Source: Hoeflea sp.
Lineage (GTDB): Bacteria > Pseudomonadota > Alphaproteobacteria > Rhizobiales > Rhizobiaceae
DNA: 64,000 nucleotides
Assembly: GCF_014359905.1 (NCBI RefSeq)
Contig: NZ_JACIYP010000009.1
Coordinates: 24,882 to 88,881 of the forward strand
Direction: 5' to 3'
Shown here one piece after another: positions 61,474-64,000 of the stretch. The notes under the pieces were generated by a model. That model did not search any database. It was not told the origin of the DNA and worked only from the letters and a program-made list of their open reading frames with translations. The translations under genes and the position numbers were made by a program. Numbering within the stretch: the stretch's first letter is position 1; each line of letters opens with the position of its first letter.

Positions 61474-62174
61474 GTTTCCGCGCCACCGTGTTGACCCTCT
61501 ATCCGGAGATGTTTCCGGGCCATCTCGGCCAGTCGCTGGCGGGCCGGGCGCTGGAACGCGGCGATGCATCGATCGAAGCCGTCAACATCCGTGACTATGC
61601 CACCGACCGGCACCGCTCGGTCGACGATACGCCGGCCGGCGGCGGCGCCGGCATGGTGCTCAGGCCCGACATTCTTGCCGCGGCGATCGATGCGGTGAGT
61701 CCCGGGGATGACACCCGGCCGCGGCTGCTGATGAGCCCGCGCGGGCTGCCTCTGACGCAAGCCCGCGTCCGCGCGCTCGCCTCCGGTCCCGGCGCGGTGA
61801 TCGTCTGCGGACGCTTCGAGGGCGTCGACCAGCGGGTGATCGAAGCGCGGGATCTGGAGGAGATTTCCATCGGCGACTACGTGCTCTCGGGCGGCGAGCC
61901 CGCCGCGCTGATCCTGCTCGACGCGGTGATCCGGGTGCTGCCGGGCGTCATGGGCAACGCCGCCTCGGGCGCCCATGAGAGCTTCGAGACCGGGCTGCTG
62001 GAGCACCCGCACTACACAAGGCCGCAGGAATTCGAGGGCCGGGCGATCCCGCCGGTGCTGACATCGGGCAACCACCAGGCGGTCGAGGCCTGGCGGCAGG
62101 CGCAGTCGCTGGAGCTGACACGGCAAAGACGGCCCGACCTGCTGGACCGGGCGTCGGATCAGATCGCGAAATAA
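61470..62174 (+). CDS. trmD: tRNA (guanine37-N1)-methyltransferase
   Basis: 234 residues. SPOUT trefoil-knot methyltransferase for G37. Marks: [92 protein letters not shown]. The 3' end overlaps the convergent permease gene by 16 bp. Confidence 0.96.
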   Translation: MSFRATVLTLYPEMFPGHLGQSLAGRALERGDASIEAVNIRDYATDRHRSVDDTPAGGGAGMVLRPDILAAAIDAVSPGDDTRPRLLMSPRGLPLTQARVRALASGPGAVIVCGRFEGVDQRVIEARDLEEISIGDYVLSGGEPAALILLDAVIRVLPGVMGNAASGAHESFETGLLEHPHYTRPQEFEGRAIPPVLTSGNHQAVEAWRQAQSLELTRQRRPDLLDRASDQIAK

Positions 62175-62923
62175 TACCCGGTCAGCAGCAGGCCGACCGC
62201 CACCACCACGCCCCTTATCACCGCCTGCGGCACCCGCCGCGCCGCCCATACGCCGAAGTGGCCGCCAAGCGCACCGGCCGGGATCATGATCACCGCCGGC
62301 AGCCAGGCGACAACGCCGCCCGAGGAAAACACCAGGATGGCGACGAAGGCGATGACGACGGCGGTGACGTTCTTGAGCGCATTGAGCTTGTGGTAGTCGC
62401 CGCCCTTGGTCAACCCCAGCACGGCGAGCATCATGATCCCCATGCCCGCGCCGAAGAACCCGCCATAGATCGAGGTCACGCCCTGGGCCAGCAACCCCAG
62501 CCGCGATATCGGTTGTTCCGGATGCAGGGATCTTGGCTTGAGGTAGGGCCCGGCCGCAAAGATCAGCGTCGCCGCCAGCAGCAGCCACGGCACCAGCTGA
62601 CGGAACGAGGGATTGGACATCGACACCAGGATCAGGGCGCCGGCGAGACTGCCCGCGAACGATACCCCTGCTAGGATCCAGACCTCGCGCCCGGCATGCC
62701 TGATCTCCTTGCGGTAGGCCAGCGCCGAGGTCACATAGCCGGGAAACTGCGTGACTGACGACGTGGCGTTGGCCATGATCGGCGGCACGCCCACCAGCGT
62801 CATGGCGCCGAAGGTGAGGAAGGTGCCGCCGCCGGCAATGGCGTTGACGACGCTCGACAGGAAGCCCGCCGAGAACAGAAGCACGATATCGAAGAAGGAC
62901 ATGAAGGAACCGCCGGAGGCCAT
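62159..62923 (-). CDS. TSUP/TauE-SafE family permease
   Basis: 254 residues with about eight membrane helices and the paired TSUP pattern: [20 protein letters not shown] at the N terminus and [20 protein letters not shown] in the second half. Such permeases move sulfite, sulfonates or related anions. The gene is antiparallel within the trmD-rplS string and shares 16 bp of 3' end with trmD. Substrate unproven. Confidence 0.88.
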   Translation of the reverse strand: MASGGSFMSFFDIVLLFSAGFLSSVVNAIAGGGTFLTFGAMTLVGVPPIMANATSSVTQFPGYVTSALAYRKEIRHAGREVWILAGVSFAGSLAGALILVSMSNPSFRQLVPWLLLAATLIFAAGPYLKPRSLHPEQPISRLGLLAQGVTSIYGGFFGAGMGIMMLAVLGLTKGGDYHKLNALKNVTAVVIAFVAILVFSSGGVVAWLPAVIMIPAGALGGHFGVWAARRVPQAVIRGVVVAVGLLLTGYYFAI

Positions 62924-63191
62924 AAGGGAACGGTTTTAGAGCATCGCAGGCGTCTTGCTGCAAGGCCGGCAACAAATTTCTCCAGGCAGGCGTGACAAAT
63001 CCCTGCCGATGGTGTATCGCACCGCCCATTCGGCAATGTCCGAGAGCCGTTAACCGGCGCCTGCCAAACAATGAATGGTGAACCCGCTCCTGCCTTCACC
63101 GGCATAGCCTCGAGGATGAGCCCGAAAGGGACATACCAAACGGCAACCGAGAGCGCTCTGACCGTTTGAGAAAAACGAAAGGTCAAGGACC

Positions 63192-63758
63192 ATGAACATT
63201 ATTGCCCAGCTGGATGCCGAACAGGTCGCCAGAATCGAAGCCACCCGCAAGTTTCCCGAATTCTCCGCCGGCGACACATTGCGCGTCCAGGTGCGCGTGA
63301 CGGAAGGCAAGCGGACCCGTCTGCAGGCCTTCGAAGGCGTCTGCATCGCCCGCGCCGGCGCCGGCCTCAACGAAAGCTTCACCGTTCGCAAGATCTCCTA
63401 CGGCGAAGGCGTGGAACGCGTGTTCCCGATGTATTCGCCGATCGTGGAAGCCGTCGAAGTGGTGCGCCGCGGCAAGGTGCGCCGCGCCAAGCTCTATTAC
63501 ATGCGCGACCGTCGCGGCAAGTCGGCGCGTATCGTCGAGGACACCGGCACCCGCGCCCGCAAGCTCAACGACGCCGAGCGCCAGGCAATGGCCGAGGAAA
63601 AGGCCCGCATCGAGGCCGAGAAGGTCGCAGCAGCCCAGGCTCTCGCCGCTGAAAAGGCTGCAGCGGAAGCCGCCGAAGCAGCCGCCGCAAAGGCAGCCGC
63701 CGATGAGGCCGCCGCCGCCGAAGCCGCAGCACCGGCCGAAGAGCCAAAGAACGAATAA
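63192..63758 (+). CDS. rplS: 50S ribosomal protein L19
   Basis: 188 residues. The L19 core is 1-120: [89 protein letters not shown]. The last ~65 residues are an Ala/Glu/Lys tail ([20 protein letters not shown]) not found in E. coli L19. It has its own leader (62924-63191) and a strong terminator. Confidence 0.97.
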   Translation: MNIIAQLDAEQVARIEATRKFPEFSAGDTLRVQVRVTEGKRTRLQAFEGVCIARAGAGLNESFTVRKISYGEGVERVFPMYSPIVEAVEVVRRGKVRRAKLYYMRDRRGKSARIVEDTGTRARKLNDAERQAMAEEKARIEAEKVAAAQALAAEKAAAEAAEAAAAKAAADEAAAAEAAAPAEEPKNE

Positions 63759-63800
63759 ACCGCTTGAAATGAATGGGATGGCCCCTCGGGGTCATCTCTC

Positions 63801-63828
63801 AAAAGCGCCGGGCAACCGGCGCTTTTTT
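63801..63828 (+). terminator. Rho-independent terminator of rplS
   Basis: Perfect 11-bp stem AAAAGCGCCGG / CCGGCGCTTTT with a GCAA tetraloop, ending in a TTTTTT run. Confidence 0.92.
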
Positions 63829-63886
63829 GCGTTTTTGGGGCTCCGGAGGCGGTAATTGCCTCAGGCACGGCGCCTGCGGGGTTTGT

Positions 63887-63937
63887 CCCTTCTCCCTGAG
63901 GGAGAAGGTGTCAGCGAAGCTGACGGTTGAGGGGTGA
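63887..63937. repeat. Dispersed intergenic palindromic repeat
   Basis: A 21-bp palindrome (CCTTCTCCCT-G-AGGGAGAAGG family, 63888-63908) followed by GTCAGCGAAGCTGACGGTTG with its own TCAGC/GCTGA arms. This 'CTTCTCCC..GGGAGAAG' unit with adjoining GTCAGC hairpin resembles a widespread intergenic element in proteobacteria. Only one copy lies in the window. Confidence 0.65.
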
Positions 63938-64000
63938 TCCACCCGCCGAAGCCTTAGCTCGCCTGCGGCCAGGGACGCGACCGCTCTCCCCAGGGGCGAC

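Overview
The window is a GC-rich alphaproteobacterial chromosome segment. The gene order is that of Hyphomicrobiales (Rhizobiales): mdh-sucCDAB-lpd, ccmABCDG beside acnA, dapF-mtaB-ftsY-yciB, and ffh-aroQ-rpsP-rimM-trmD-rplS. A Hoeflea-like or related Rhizobiaceae/Phyllobacteriaceae genome fits best, but this rests on gene content and order only. Codon use is strongly G/C at third positions except in two stretches, about 0.5-3.9 kb and 38.1-40.2 kb, which are visibly richer in A/T and look acquired.

Layout. 0-0.28 kb: 3' end of an MscS-type channel gene. 0.5-3.8 kb: a subtilisin-like protease and an AAA ATPase on the minus strand, matching the two-gene IetAS plasmid-exclusion/anti-phage type. 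4.1-11.4 kb: priA, fructose-6-phosphate aldolase, a PlsC-type acyltransferase, xerC, a TraB/GumN protein and a small membrane protein. 11.5-25.0 kb: a minus-strand TCA block (mdh, sucC, sucD, sucA, sucB, lpd, with zapE upstream) interrupted by accessory genes: a PIN/RHH toxin-antitoxin pair between sucC and sucD, an NTF2-like gene between sucD and sucA, and a LysE exporter plus a secreted protein between sucB and lpd. A DUF2867 gene behind lpd is split by an amber codon. 25-31 kb: an Omp19-like lipoprotein, periplasmic MsrA, an AhpD-like protein, an MFS pump, a PLP trans-sulfuration enzyme, DUF2794, a 6S-like RNA with its own terminator, and DUF1223. 31.5-38.1 kb: acnA divergent from the cytochrome c maturation operon ccmABCDG, in which ccmA carries a premature amber codon, then a NUDIX hydrolase. 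38.4-40.0 kb: oleate hydratase in a low-GC patch. 40.2-43.1 kb: a MYG1-like hydrolase and an ArsR-AHSA1-AHSA1x2 operon. 43.2-48.8 kb: yciB, ftsY, mtaB, dapF and a Tat-exported metallo-hydrolase. 49.2-50.9 kb: a membrane GGDEF protein. 51.0-54.3 kb: a TPP riboswitch controlling a YkoF-like protein and a pyrimidine-type ABC importer. 54.5-58.0 kb: an SLC13-type permease, an unrecognised secreted protein and a GNAT acetyltransferase. 58.3-63.8 kb: ffh to rplS, with a TauE-type permease inserted convergently.

Working together: the TCA block and aconitase make up most of the lower citric acid cycle; the ccm operon matures the c-type cytochromes that use its electrons; ftsY and ffh supply the SRP receptor and its GTPase partner. 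The most noteworthy items are the IetAS-like pair, the toxin-antitoxin pair nested between the two succinyl-CoA synthetase genes, two independent in-frame amber codons, a structured RNA candidate after 30.39 kb, and a dispersed palindromic repeat seen upstream of sucA and upstream of the GGDEF gene.
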